Counted from the first letter of the stretch, positions 52,267 to 61,770 are shown. The stretch: DNA of 64,000 bases from Amycolatopsis taiwanensis DSM 45107 (GCF_000519205.1 NZ_JAFB01000042.1:16903-80902), one strand, 5' to 3'. Numbers and translations are program-made. Notes: generated by a model from the sequence alone, not told the origin.

Positions 52267-53487
52267 CGCACCGCACTGTCATTACAAGAGATCTTTCGAT
52301 ATTTGAGTGATCATTTTATAGCGGAAGGTCGGTGTGGTCGACGAAGTTGAAGCAGGGCTGATAACTGGCGCCGACGCCGTCCAGGCCGCCTGTGCCGCGT
52401 CGTCGACTTCGTCGATGGTGGGGGCAGAGGTTGCCCGATGAGAGACGCTACGAGGCCGCGGGCTTCGTAAGCGCGGCATGACGCGAGCCTTGGCCTCGAT
52501 GTCCTTGAACGCTTCGGTGCGGCTGTGTAGCGACGGGTGGGGTTGGCGGCTTCTTCGTCCAGTCGTGAGCCGGAGAAGGCGGCGACGGCAGCGAGGCGCG
52601 AGCGAGGTCCAGCCGGGGAAGCTAGCGGGCGTGAAGCTGCGCCCACCACGCGGACACACCGAGATCACCCGATTGGCCTATTGACCTTGGGGATAAACCC
52701 AAGCATTCTGGACAGTCCTACGTTGCGACGTCCAGTTGCCCGCGAGCTGACCGGAAGGAGAGTAGCGCGGGTGGTGGCGGTGTCGCAGCGCGGGCGCCAC
52801 CCTGGTTGACCGGCCGGACGACCCTCCTCGAATGGGGGCGTCTGGAGTTGAGGTCCCGGTGGCGCGCAGCGTCCCGGCCGTGTCCAGTGCACGTGGCACC
52901 CTGATGAGGTGTCTTGGCGGTAATGAGGGTTCATGTACCGGCTATCTAGAGCCGGACCCCTTGAGCATCCGCGACAGTGCCCGAGACCGAAGGCTTCCGC
53001 GCTGCCGATCTTTTCGCCGTCCGGGCGTTCTGACGATCCCTCGCGTACGCCCCCGCTGGGTGCGCGCCTGATCGTCGTACGCCGCGCCCGGCCAGCCCCC
53101 ATTACTTGTGTTGCACCTCACATTGGTTGCTGTGTCGCAAAACGGTCTCAAAACCCGTATTGCTTCACGCGGCGGCCTGTTGGGCGCTGTCCGGGTGGAA
53201 GTTGGCTGCTTGGTGTCGAAAAACGGCGTTGTTTCCGGCCTTTTGGGGTGAAGCCGGGGTCTCGTCCGGCCGCGCCCCGCGTGGGTGTCCGAGCGGGGCG
53301 GGAAATCGGTTCTGCAAAAACCGGCTGGTAACCGCGCTTTAGAGCAGTGCGGGGCTTGAAGGGAGGGATGCCGCTGGTGTGACCGGGACGTGAGCTTCGC
53401 GAGTGCTGAGAACAACTGAACAGGAGATGTCTGTGGTCTCGCCTCTGTGGCGGGTGGGCTCGTGCTGCCCGCCCGTGTCATCGACGC
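52267..53487. other. Intergenic region upstream of the conjugation module
   Basis: About 1.2 kb with no supported gene. Forward and reverse frames exist, but they are low-complexity or Arg-rich shadows. The first 60 bases are AT-rich. Near 53140 and 53310 there are short repeats of AAAAC/AAAAACC type. The region could hold the promoter and possibly the origin of transfer of the element; no relaxase gene or nick-site consensus was recognised. Confidence 0.35.
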
Positions 53488-54858
53488 ATGTCTTCGTGGG
53501 AGGGTTTTCCGTTGCTACACAACAACTTTAACACGCCGGAGATAGCAAGCGCGGCCCCGGCTGAGTCGGGGTCGTCATGCACGGGGTCGCCGCTGGCGCG
53601 GTTCGCGTGTGATCCGTGGGGGACGGTGAACGGGTTTATGGCGTGGGTGTCGCACACGCTGTGGTCGCTTATCCAGGCGTGGTGGCCGCTGCTGGTCATT
53701 GCGGCCGTGCTCGCGTTGGTGGCGGGCGCGGTATTGGTGCGAGTGGTGCGGCTGCGGCGCGCGCGGGAGATGGCGGGGGCGCGGTTTTTCGAGATCACCC
53801 CGCCGCACCGGCTGCCCGCTGAGGGTGCGGTGCCGTTATGGCGGCTGCTCGCGGCGAAACTCGCCGAACGGTCGTCCCGAACGCGAGTCGCGCTGGAGCT
53901 GTGGGCCGGCAACGCCGACGGGCGCATTCGCGCGGGCCTGTGGGTTCCGGGTGGCGTTCCGGCGCGGGTGGTCGCGCGCGCGGTGACTCAGGCGTGGCCC
54001 GGTTGCGGGCTGGCCCAGACCGCGCCGCCCGAGTTGCCTCGCGGCTCGGTGGGTGCGACCGAGCTGGTGCCGCGTGAGGGGCCGTGGGCTCCGCTGGTCG
54101 ATCACCAGCACCGCCTCGAACGCGGACCGGTCGCGGTGGAAGACGAACCGTTGCGCGCGGTGCTGGACTCCCTGGCGGACATCGCAGCCGAGGGTCTGTT
54201 CGCCTCGGTGCAAGTGGTGGTGTCCCCGGCACGAGGCACCGGCCGACGTGGCCGGGGCGCGGCAGGCCGGCGCGGTCTGGCCGGGTGGATCGGCCTGGCG
54301 TTGCGCGGGATCGCGCGCGGCCTGCTCGCGATCGTGGACCTGTTCCTGTCCCCGTCGTCGTCTTCGTCGTCGCGCGCCTCGTCGCAGACGGCGGCCGAAC
54401 TGGATCCGGTGGTGGTGGCGCGGCAGCGGGCGCGGGAGGCCAAGCAAAAGGCGGGGCCGCATCTGCGGGCCACCGTGCGACTCGTCGTCGCCGGAAGCCG
54501 CAAGTCACGCCCGGCGCGGCGGGTCAGTCACGATCTCGCGGGGGTGCTGGCCGCGCTGGCGACGGACGAGCACGTCACCGCCCGCCTGCGCGTCCGGCGC
54601 GCGGCCGGAAAGGTCTACAGCTACGAGCACGGGCGGGGATTCATCGCCAGCACCCGCGAACTCGCGGCGCTGTGGCACCTTCCGCACGAGCCGGGCAGCC
54701 ACGGCCTGTCGCACCCCGAGGTGCCGCAACGCAAGGCCGACCGCGCACTTCCGCGCCTCGATGACTACCGCCACCGTGCCCGGCCACCACAACGCCCGAA
54801 CCGGCGTACGGGACGCGACCACCGCGAGGGGTTCGGGGGTGAGCGGGATGCGGCCTGA
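53488..54858 (+). CDS. Conjugation-module membrane protein
   Basis: This protein has 456 residues from ATG 53488, without a strong ribosome-binding site. One membrane segment (LLVIAAVLALVAGAVLVRVV, about 68-88) is followed by a large cytoplasmic part containing FFEITPPHRLPAEG, an amphipathic segment with a Ser run (SPSSSSSSRASS) and a long Arg-rich C-terminal part. The ATPase gene starts inside its last codons. Proteins with this position and layout accompany VirD4/TraG-like ATPases in actinobacterial integrative elements and probably belong to the coupling complex. Confidence 0.75.
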   Translation: MSSWEGFPLLHNNFNTPEIASAAPAESGSSCTGSPLARFACDPWGTVNGFMAWVSHTLWSLIQAWWPLLVIAAVLALVAGAVLVRVVRLRRAREMAGARFFEITPPHRLPAEGAVPLWRLLAAKLAERSSRTRVALELWAGNADGRIRAGLWVPGGVPARVVARAVTQAWPGCGLAQTAPPELPRGSVGATELVPREGPWAPLVDHQHRLERGPVAVEDEPLRAVLDSLADIAAEGLFASVQVVVSPARGTGRRGRGAAGRRGLAGWIGLALRGIARGLLAIVDLFLSPSSSSSSRASSQTAAELDPVVVARQRAREAKQKAGPHLRATVRLVVAGSRKSRPARRVSHDLAGVLAALATDEHVTARLRVRRAAGKVYSYEHGRGFIASTRELAALWHLPHEPGSHGLSHPEVPQRKADRALPRLDDYRHRARPPQRPNRRTGRDHREGFGGERDAA

Positions 54859-56374
54859 CACCCACGGCCAAGGCCACCACGGCAACGGCGGACACGACCC
54901 GAGTCACGACGGTGCGGGGTTGGTGGTGGCACCGTTCACCGACCCGGCCCGGCAGTCTCCGAAGCTGCTCGGCGCGACCACGACCGGTCTCGCCGAACTG
55001 GTCGGGGTAAGCGTGGCGGACGCGCGGCATCACCTGCACGTGCAAGGCGTGACCGGGGTCGGCAAGTCCACCTGGCTGGCGCATCACGTGATCGGTGAGG
55101 CCGAGGCGGGGCGCGGGGTGGTGCTGCTCGACCCGCAAGGCGACCTCGCCGCAGACGTCATCGACCGGCTGCCGGAAGGCTGCGGGGATCGGCTGGTAAT
55201 CCTCGACCCCGACGAACACGCGGCACCGGCCGCGTTCAACGTCCTGCACGCCCCCGACCCGGCGTTGCGGGAGGTGGTGGCCGATGGAGTGGTGTCGGTG
55301 TTCCGCCGCCTCTACGCCGCCTCCTGGGGGCCGCGTATGGACGACCTCATGCGCGCCGCCTGCCTCACCCTGATCCGCCGGGACGGCTCGACGCTGGCCG
55401 ATATCGTCCCGCTGCTGCAACACAGCGGGTTTCGGCGTGAGGTACTGGCCGAAGTCGGCGAACCGGAAGGGCTGGAAGGGTTCTGGGCGGCCTTCAACGA
55501 GGCCACCCCGGCGCAGCGGGGCCAGTTGTGCGCGCCGGTCACCTCCCGCCTGCGGTCGGTGCTCACTCGACCGTTCGCCCGCACCCTGCTCGGCGCGGCG
55601 CGGTCCAGTTTCACCCTCGCCGACGTCCTCGACGGCGGAATCCTCATCGCCCGGCTCCCGAAGGGAGCCATCGGGGAAGACTGCTCGCGGTTGGTGGGTT
55701 CGTTGCTGATCGCCGGGTTGTGGCAGGAGATCACCCGCCGCGCCACCCGGCCGCCCGCGCGGCGGCCGGACGCGACGATCGTCGTGGACGAGTGCCACAA
55801 CTTCCTGCACCTACCCATCGGAGTCGAAGACGCCCTGGCCGAGGCCCGCGGCTACCGGGTCTCGCTCGTGCTGGCGCATCAGCATCAGGCACAGTTACCG
55901 CCGGACGTGCGCGAAGGGATCGACGCGAACGCCCGCACCAAGGTGTACTTCACGGTGTCGCCGGACGACGCACGCCGCCTGGTGCGCCATGTCGCCCCGG
56001 ACATCGACGAACACGGCCTACGCCGCCGCCCGGCGTTCCAGGTCGTCGCCCGCGCCGTCGCGGGCGGCCGTGACACGCCCGCGTGCACACTGGACACCCT
56101 GCCGCTGCCACCCGCACCGCGTGGTCGTGGCGCGGCGCTACGGAAGGCCGCACGGGCACGTACGGGTTTGTCGCGGGAGGCGCGCGGCGACAGTGCCTCG
56201 GCGCGCAGGCTCGACACGACACCCGCCGCCAGCACGGCCGCCCAAGCGTTGCGGCAGCACTGGAACACCAACCCCAGCAACGCTTTCGGTGACGGCAATT
56301 CGGTGGACAACTCGGCAGACAATTCGTGGGCAACCTATGAGTTGCCTGGCGAGTTGCCGCCCGATGCCGCCTAA
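54839..56374 (+). CDS. VirD4/TraG-like type IV secretion coupling ATPase
   Basis: An ATPase of 511 residues from GTG 54839 (GAGGGG upstream); ATG 54848 is an alternative. Walker A is GVTGVGKST at 70-78. LLDPQGDLAADVIDRLP is the usual motif after the P-loop, Walker B is IVVDECHNFL, and HQHQAQL is a late motif. It resembles the VirD4/TraM-recognition proteins that pump single-stranded DNA, and it lacks membrane helices of its own, which the preceding protein supplies. It is overlapped by 20 bases with that gene and followed by the replication-relaxation gene. Confidence 0.87.
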   Translation: MSGMRPDTHGQGHHGNGGHDPSHDGAGLVVAPFTDPARQSPKLLGATTTGLAELVGVSVADARHHLHVQGVTGVGKSTWLAHHVIGEAEAGRGVVLLDPQGDLAADVIDRLPEGCGDRLVILDPDEHAAPAAFNVLHAPDPALREVVADGVVSVFRRLYAASWGPRMDDLMRAACLTLIRRDGSTLADIVPLLQHSGFRREVLAEVGEPEGLEGFWAAFNEATPAQRGQLCAPVTSRLRSVLTRPFARTLLGAARSSFTLADVLDGGILIARLPKGAIGEDCSRLVGSLLIAGLWQEITRRATRPPARRPDATIVVDECHNFLHLPIGVEDALAEARGYRVSLVLAHQHQAQLPPDVREGIDANARTKVYFTVSPDDARRLVRHVAPDIDEHGLRRRPAFQVVARAVAGGRDTPACTLDTLPLPPAPRGRGAALRKAARARTGLSREARGDSASARRLDTTPAASTAAQALRQHWNTNPSNAFGDGNSVDNSADNSWATYELPGELPPDAA

Positions 56375-56410
56375 ACCCCCTGCATAGGTCCGCTGTGGAG
56401 GAGTCATCCC

Positions 56411-57316
56411 GTGCCCCAACTTCCTCGGAATACCTACCCCCAACCCCCGAGGGTGCAACTACAACCCGCCAGCGCCGGCGAAGCGCTGGCCCGCTCACGC
56501 GGCTTAACTGAGCGGGACATGTCTTTGCTGTCCTACCTGGACCGGCACCGTGTACTCACTGCCTTACAGGTCACGCGCCTGCTGTTCGGCTCGCCGCACC
56601 ACGCCCGCCACCGCCTCACCGCGCTCTACAACCGTGGGGTGCTGGCGCGGTTCCGGCGCGAGGTCTGGCCCGGCTCCCAGCCCTGGCGTTACACCCTCGG
56701 CCACGTCGGCGCGACCGTGCACGCTGCCGCCACCGACAACCCACTACCGAAACCCTCGACCGTCACCGAGAAAGTCCTACGGCTGGCGAACTCCCCACAC
56801 ACCGAGCACCTGTTAGGCGTGAACGAGTTCTTCACGCGCCTCGCCGGAGCAGCCCGCGCGCACAATGGGTGCGTGCTGCGCCAGTGGTGGCCCGAAACCA
56901 TCACCGCCGACGCTTGCGGCGGGATCGTCCGCCCGGACGGCTACGGCGAATACACCGACCCGCACGGCACCCTCGGGTTCTTCTACGAACACGACACCGG
57001 CACCGAAACCCTCGACACCCTCACCGACAAGATCACCAAATACGCCGAACTTGCCCGCGCCGGTATCACCAAACCTGTCTTGTTCCGCTTGCCCAGCCTC
57101 GCGCGGGAACAGCACCTGCACGTCGCCATCACGCGCCGATGGCCTGCCGGGGTCCCCGTCCTGATCGCCACCACCGCCGCCGACCATTCGGCGCCGTGCG
57201 AGCCCGCGACGGACGCGGTGTGGCTGCCCGCCGGACACACCCGACACCACACCCTGACTGAACTCGCCGCACGAGGCGCGCACCGCCACCCGGCACCACG
57301 ACGGAGGGCCGCATGA
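56411..57316 (+). CDS. Replication-relaxation family protein
   Basis: This protein has 301 residues from GTG 56411, with GGAGGAG eight bases upstream. An N-terminal winged helix (DMSLLSYLDRHRVLTALQVT, RHRLTALYNRGVLARFRR) is followed by a compact alpha/beta domain with HTEHLLGVNEFFTRLA and FFYEHDTGTETLDTLTDKI, the E/H/D pattern of the replication-relaxation family (PF13814). Relatives are encoded beside VirD4-like genes in Gram-positive elements and are proposed to relax or start replication at the element origin. It is part of the transfer operon. Confidence 0.85.
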   Translation: MPQLPRNTYPQPPRVQLQPASAGEALARSRGLTERDMSLLSYLDRHRVLTALQVTRLLFGSPHHARHRLTALYNRGVLARFRREVWPGSQPWRYTLGHVGATVHAAATDNPLPKPSTVTEKVLRLANSPHTEHLLGVNEFFTRLAGAARAHNGCVLRQWWPETITADACGGIVRPDGYGEYTDPHGTLGFFYEHDTGTETLDTLTDKITKYAELARAGITKPVLFRLPSLAREQHLHVAITRRWPAGVPVLIATTAADHSAPCEPATDAVWLPAGHTRHHTLTELAARGAHRHPAPRRRAA

Positions 57317-57377
57317 ACAACACGCCCCCGCCACCCATCCGCTTCGCTGTCCGCTCTCGGCTGCGCGGCTGGCCTCG

Positions 57378-58154
57378 ATGGCCGCCGCCCTGTCAGTGCC
57401 GGACGGGGGTTTCACCGTCGATCCCGCCGCCGGAACCGATGTGCGCACCGGCTACGCCGTGTCCGTGCATCCGGCCTGTGAACGCACCTACCCGCGCCGT
57501 GTCACCGTCGATGACCTCGCCGACTTCCTCACCTGCTCACCGGCTGTGCTCGCGCTGGTGTTGCCGGGGCAGGTGTTCGGCGGCTGGCGCGACCCCATCA
57601 CCGGCCGCGTACATCTCGACGTGTCCGCCGTCGCGCCGACACTGGCCGCCGCACTTGCCCTTGGCCGCCGTACCGGGCAGCGTGCCGTGTTCGACCTCGC
57701 CGACGGACGGTCAATCCCCGTCCCGGCACGCACGCACCGGCGAGACGAGGTGGGACACCCGGTCTCTGCTGTCCCGCCGGGACGAGACCGCGAGTCTCGG
57801 CCAGTCTCGCCGGTCTCGGAACCCCTCTCGCCGATTGTCTCGGAGGTGACTACCCCGCCACACCACACACCCGCCCTGCTCGCCGATGCCGCCAAGGAGA
57901 CACCCGCCGTGCCCGCCTCCACGCCGCGCCCATCCCGCGACACCACCACCGACACCGACAACGCCGACACGGGCGGTGTCGTACTGCCGCTGCACCAATC
58001 GTCCACGCGAAACAGCGTGTGGACGGTAGAGAGCATCGACACCGAACCCATGACCACCCAGCATTACGACCAAGCGGTGACCGTGCTGGCCGTGCTCATC
58101 GGACAGTGGAAAGACCGCCGCGATACCAGCGATAGCAACAAAAAAGCCGCCTAA
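57378..58154 (+). CDS. Hypothetical element protein; possible upstream frameshift
   Basis: The frame from ATG 57378 gives 258 residues: LSVPDGGFTVDPAAGTDV, RVTVDDLADFLTCSPAVLAL and LGRRTGQRAVFDLADGRSIP read as a natural alpha/beta protein, and the tail is Pro/Thr-rich. The same frame is coding-like for about 20 codons upstream of the ATG but lacks a start. An ATG overlapping the preceding stop (57313) lies in another frame. A frameshift near 57330-57360 may have split the original gene. It is the last gene before the recombinase; family not recognised. Confidence 0.6.
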   Translation: MAAALSVPDGGFTVDPAAGTDVRTGYAVSVHPACERTYPRRVTVDDLADFLTCSPAVLALVLPGQVFGGWRDPITGRVHLDVSAVAPTLAAALALGRRTGQRAVFDLADGRSIPVPARTHRRDEVGHPVSAVPPGRDRESRPVSPVSEPLSPIVSEVTTPPHHTPALLADAAKETPAVPASTPRPSRDTTTDTDNADTGGVVLPLHQSSTRNSVWTVESIDTEPMTTQHYDQAVTVLAVLIGQWKDRRDTSDSNKKAA

Positions 58155-58265
58155 AACGGCCGGGAAACCCGTTGCGTGGCTTCACTTTCCCGCCGGTATT
58201 TGGGACAATGAAGACAACGGGGGGATCACCGCCGCGACCAGCGGTTTCAAGTGATAGTTCGTAGC

Positions 58266-58322
58266 GTGCCGGGGGCTTGCGGAAACCTTGCACAACGCGG
58301 TTTCACGGCAAGTCCCCGGCAC
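58266..58322. repeat. Large inverted repeat before the recombinase gene
   Basis: GTGCCGGGGGCTTGCGGAAACC (58266-58287) and its near-perfect complement 58299-58322 can pair over about 20 bp with an 11-base loop (TTGCACAACGC). It ends 30 bases before the recombinase start. It may be an attenuator, an operator, or an att/recombination site of the large serine recombinase, whose att sites are often imperfect palindromes of this size next to the gene. Confidence 0.65.
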
Positions 58323-58351
58323 GCCCGCACGACACAAGGAGTCCGGCAACC

Positions 58352-59983
58352 ATGACGCGATCGGCGACGAAACGACGTGGCCGCAAGACCACCCGCACCC
58401 TCGATGACCTCGACACGGTACGGGTCGGGATCTACGTCCGGCGTTCCACCGACGACGAACACCAGCCCTACTCCATCCAAGCCCAAGACAACCGCCTTGA
58501 GTCCTATGTGGATTCGCAACCCGACTGGCGTTTGGTGAAACGGTTCCACGACGACGCCTCCGGCGCGACCACCGACCGCCCGGGGCTGCAACGAGCGCTC
58601 GGTGCCGCCCGCGCCGGGCTGATTGACGTGCTGCTGGTCTACCGGGTGGATCGGTTCTCCCGGAACCTGTCCGACATGGTGACCCTGCTCGACGAACTGG
58701 AAGAGTGCGGGGTGGTGTTCCGGTCGGCCACCGAGCCGTTCGACACCGCGACGCCGATGGGGCGGATGCTGGTGCAGATGCTCGGCATGTTCGCCCAGTT
58801 CGAGCGCGCCACCATCATCGATCGCGTGATCAACGGCATGGAGCGCAAGCACGCCAACGGCAAATGGAAGGGCGGGAAACGCCCCTTCGGCTACCAGGTG
58901 GACAAGACCACCGACACCCTTGTGCCCGACGAATCCGAAACCGTGATCGTCAGGTTGATCTTCGATCTCTACACCCGCGATCGGCTCGGTACCCGCTCGA
59001 TTGCCAAGGTGCTCAACGACCGAGGACACCGCACCACCACCGGCGGACGCTGGTCCGGACACCAAGTACTACGAGCACTGAACAACCGCGTCTACCTCGG
59101 CGAACTCTCATTCCGCGAGACCACCAAGACCGGCACCCACCCCGTGCTCATCACGACCGAGACGTGGGAGAAAGCGCAAACCATCCTTGAAGCGCGGGGC
59201 GAGTCCCACGCCCACCGCGCCTCCTCCGGCTCGGACTACGTGCTCACCGGCCGCCTGCGCTGCCCGAAATGTGGCAAGCCCATGATCGGGACACGGGCCA
59301 CCGGGCGGAACAAGACCTACCGCTACTACACGTGCTGGAACCTCGCCCGCTACGACGCCACCAAGTGCGACGCCAAGCGCTTGAACGCTGATGCCGTAGA
59401 CGCCGCCATCCTCGACGCCCTGGCCGACTTCTACCGCACCCGACACGACCTCATCACCGACGCCATCACCGCCCAGCAAGCCCAACACCGTGCCACGCAC
59501 GCCGATCGCCGCGCCGAACTCACCACCGTCCACGCCCAGATCACCAACACCGACCAGGCCATCGAGCGCTACCTCACCGCGTTCGAGAACGGCACGATGG
59601 ACGAAGACCTCGTCGCCGACCGCCTCACCGGCCTACGGGCACGGATCAAGGAACTCCGCGCCCACCGTGACCACCTCGTCGCAGATCTCGACGACGGCCC
59701 AACCGCACCCGACCCGGCAACGTTGGCCGAAGTCGCTGATCACATCGGCGACGTGATCGCCGATGGTAGCCACAACCACACCAAAACCCTGATCGAAGCC
59801 CTCATCGCCACAGTCACCATCACCGGACCCAACACACTCAAGCCCGTGTTCCGCATCCCCCAACCCCGCGCAGACGAGGTCGCAACCGCTCAACCAGCGG
59901 AAACAGCCCCGAAAGAAACGGTTCGCACAATGACTACATCGGTGGGCCGGGCGGGGCTCGAACCCGCGGCCAAGGGATTATGA
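58352..59983 (+). CDS. Large serine recombinase (element integrase)
   Basis: A recombinase of 543 residues from ATG 58352, with AAGGAG at 58337-58342. The catalytic domain has the nucleophile S32 in YVRRSTDDE, VDRFSRNLSDMV and a GMFAQFERATIIDRVINGM E-helix. The recombinase domain has KGGKRPFGYQVD and the zinc ribbon CPKCGKPMIG ... YYTCWN. A coiled-coil region (ADRRAELTTVHAQITNTDQA) follows. The last residues (VGRAGLEPAAKGL) are encoded by the 3' half of a tRNA-Met gene, so the gene was shaped by its attachment site. It should integrate and excise the conjugative module encoded upstream. Confidence 0.93.
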   Translation: MTRSATKRRGRKTTRTLDDLDTVRVGIYVRRSTDDEHQPYSIQAQDNRLESYVDSQPDWRLVKRFHDDASGATTDRPGLQRALGAARAGLIDVLLVYRVDRFSRNLSDMVTLLDELEECGVVFRSATEPFDTATPMGRMLVQMLGMFAQFERATIIDRVINGMERKHANGKWKGGKRPFGYQVDKTTDTLVPDESETVIVRLIFDLYTRDRLGTRSIAKVLNDRGHRTTTGGRWSGHQVLRALNNRVYLGELSFRETTKTGTHPVLITTETWEKAQTILEARGESHAHRASSGSDYVLTGRLRCPKCGKPMIGTRATGRNKTYRYYTCWNLARYDATKCDAKRLNADAVDAAILDALADFYRTRHDLITDAITAQQAQHRATHADRRAELTTVHAQITNTDQAIERYLTAFENGTMDEDLVADRLTGLRARIKELRAHRDHLVADLDDGPTAPDPATLAEVADHIGDVIADGSHNHTKTLIEALIATVTITGPNTLKPVFRIPQPRADEVATAQPAETAPKETVRTMTTSVGRAGLEPAAKGL

Positions 59984-59984
59984 G
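59941..59984 (-). other. Attachment-site half: 3' part of a tRNA-Met gene
   Basis: On the reverse strand the sequence begins CTCATAATCCCTTGG, continues with a T arm (CGCGGGTTCGAGCCCCGC) and ends CGGCCCACC. It is the anticodon loop (CAT) to acceptor end of an actinobacterial elongator tRNA-Met. The 5' half is missing: bases beyond 59984 do not match a D arm. It is therefore an att repeat left by integration, not a working tRNA gene. No second copy was seen in the window. Confidence 0.8.
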
Positions 59985-60328
59985 TGCCCGAAATCACATT
60001 GCACAGGGCTGATAGGCAGGCAGGGCTGGCGTCAGTGGGTGGCTTGAGGGACCGGCTGGCAGTCGGCGGCAACATTTCATGGACAGGTCTATGGACAGGT
60101 TCTGCCGTGTCTCGCCACCTACCCGCGTCATTGTTGAGCCGAGGCTGTCGGCGTGCAGCTCGAAACGTTGCGGGTCAGCACCATGCCGATGGCTGAGGGG
60201 GACCTGAGCGAGGTAGGTGGGTCTCTGCGAGGTCTGGACTCTGGTCCATGTCGGTGGATGAAATTGCGTCGCCATAGTAGAATTGAGTCAATTAAAGATT
60301 TCATGCAACACTTCGAGGGGGTTTTGAG
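59985..60328. other. Boundary region between the element and the low-GC island
   Basis: About 340 bases with no supported gene. GC content falls steadily across it. GAGGGGG near 60317-60323 serves the next gene. It marks the outer edge of the att site. Confidence 0.4.
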
Positions 60329-61636
60329 TTGGAGAATAAGTATTGGCTTCTGGAGTGGATGGACTCATGTGAGATTAGGTCGGCTCGCGACGTTGAGAAG
60401 GTCATCGTCGAACCGGAGAAGTTTCAGGAACTGAACTCTATAGCGGCAGAGGCAAGCGCGAGCCCGGGGGGAAGTCCCCGAACGAATAATCCCATAGTTG
60501 CAGGTAGGGGGATTGATCTATCCGGCGAATTAACGGGCGCCGATGAACACGAGCTGATTGATGAAATTGACCGTGCGTTTGGTGTGGCGTGGCATTACTT
60601 TGATGAAGTGATCGTTGAGGGTTTGTCAGCTCGGCGATACATGAAGATGATTTCGAATAACGACGATGATCTGGCGCGTGGGAGGGTACGCGCACACTGC
60701 ATTCTTCTCTTGCACCTCCGTAAGATTGGTGCTCTTGACAGCGTTGTTTTTCGACAAAAGCCGGATCCTTGTGTTCGACACGGTGATGACGCATCGATAC
60801 TCGAAGACGCGGGACTCAAGCGGATCCTAGACGATCGAATGAGTATCGTTGAAATTTTAGCAGAGGGGACGCTGCATGATATAGAGGATCATTACTTTTG
60901 GGCGGGAGATGGACATTTCCATTACGTCTATGAGCATCCTCTCGTTGGTGTTGTGCGGGGTGGCATTGAAGGATCTCCTGCTGGGTATGAAGTAGGCGAA
61001 CTTAAAAGATTAATATCGAGCAATATATTCGATTTATATGCTACTTATGCGGCCGCCGATGTCGCGATCGCCTCGGAATGCTCCGCGCCTTTGGCGACGA
61101 TGTCACCCATTCTTGAGTCAATCTTAGGCGGGAGCGGTAGCAAGACTGCGGTAGATACTAGGAGTCTTGTGAATGATGTGGCCATAGAGATTGGTCTACC
61201 GATCCTGCATGGAGTTTCTGCTTCGGACCTGCTGAAGATCCGAGAAGATGAGAGCGACGCATTTGAACGATTCCGTGTGGCACTGCGTACAGTGATCAAC
61301 GAAGTGGTTAAGAAAAGCGATCAGAGTGTGAATCCAAGCGGAGCTGCTGTTAGTATAGTTGAAGAATTTCTTATTCCGGCGTTACATGACATTGACCAGC
61401 GTCTAGGTGTTGCACGGAAGGCGCTGACTCGAAAATCTGTCGCGAATGTATCAGTCGGCGCCACTGCCGTAGTCGCTGGCCTTATTGCTGGAATTCCGCT
61501 GCTGCTGCCGGCCGGAATTGCGTTGGGCATGGCCGTTCCGGGTGCGAATCTTGCTAAATATCTGGAAGAAAAAGGCCAGGTCGAGCTATCTGACATGTAC
61601 TTTCTCTGGAAACTTCAAAATAGAACTGTGAGGTAG
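60329..61636 (+). CDS. Unrecognised 435-residue protein of the low-GC island
   Basis: This protein has 435 residues from TTG 60329 (GAGGGGG upstream). It opens with EWMDSCEIRSARDVEKV and has a long central alpha/beta region rich in Asp, Glu and Ile (YFDEVIVEGLSARRYMKMIS, DIEDHYFWAGDGHFHYVYEH). A conserved-looking helical stretch (SDLLKIREDESDAFERFRVA) follows. Near the end a hydrophobic pair with Gly turns (VSVGATAVVAGLIAGIPLLL, AGIALGMAVPG) suggests membrane insertion. GC is far below that of the chromosomal genes. The SLATT/RT pair faces it on the other strand. I do not recognise the family; a role as a defence-linked partner or effector is inference. Confidence 0.65.
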   Translation: MENKYWLLEWMDSCEIRSARDVEKVIVEPEKFQELNSIAAEASASPGGSPRTNNPIVAGRGIDLSGELTGADEHELIDEIDRAFGVAWHYFDEVIVEGLSARRYMKMISNNDDDLARGRVRAHCILLLHLRKIGALDSVVFRQKPDPCVRHGDDASILEDAGLKRILDDRMSIVEILAEGTLHDIEDHYFWAGDGHFHYVYEHPLVGVVRGGIEGSPAGYEVGELKRLISSNIFDLYATYAAADVAIASECSAPLATMSPILESILGGSGSKTAVDTRSLVNDVAIEIGLPILHGVSASDLLKIREDESDAFERFRVALRTVINEVVKKSDQSVNPSGAAVSIVEEFLIPALHDIDQRLGVARKALTRKSVANVSVGATAVVAGLIAGIPLLLPAGIALGMAVPGANLAKYLEEKGQVELSDMYFLWKLQNRTVR

Positions 61637-61770
61637 GTGAGATCATGATCAGAAACCCTTACAAGTTTAGCCGACAATCGTCCATCAGATTTCATCCGGA
61701 AAATCCACTGCTGATCCTCAGGGCGTTGCGGCTTGTAACTCGGTTGCAGACGCGCCTACCTGGCGCACGT

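Noticed and set aside
54053..54838. Upstream extension of the VirD4-like gene
   Set aside because: This part of the frame overlaps the preceding membrane protein gene and reads as Arg/Ser-rich shadow; the family-like sequence begins after GTG 54839.
57313..57849. Frame starting at the ATG that overlaps the replication-relaxation stop
   Set aside because: The product is Arg/Pro/Ser-rich and lacks domain features; the frame from 57378 is the coding one. Kept only as a possible frameshift observation.
59941..59984. Functional tRNA-Met gene
   Set aside because: Sequence upstream of the anticodon loop on the reverse strand does not form a D arm or acceptor stem partner, so only the 3' half is present.
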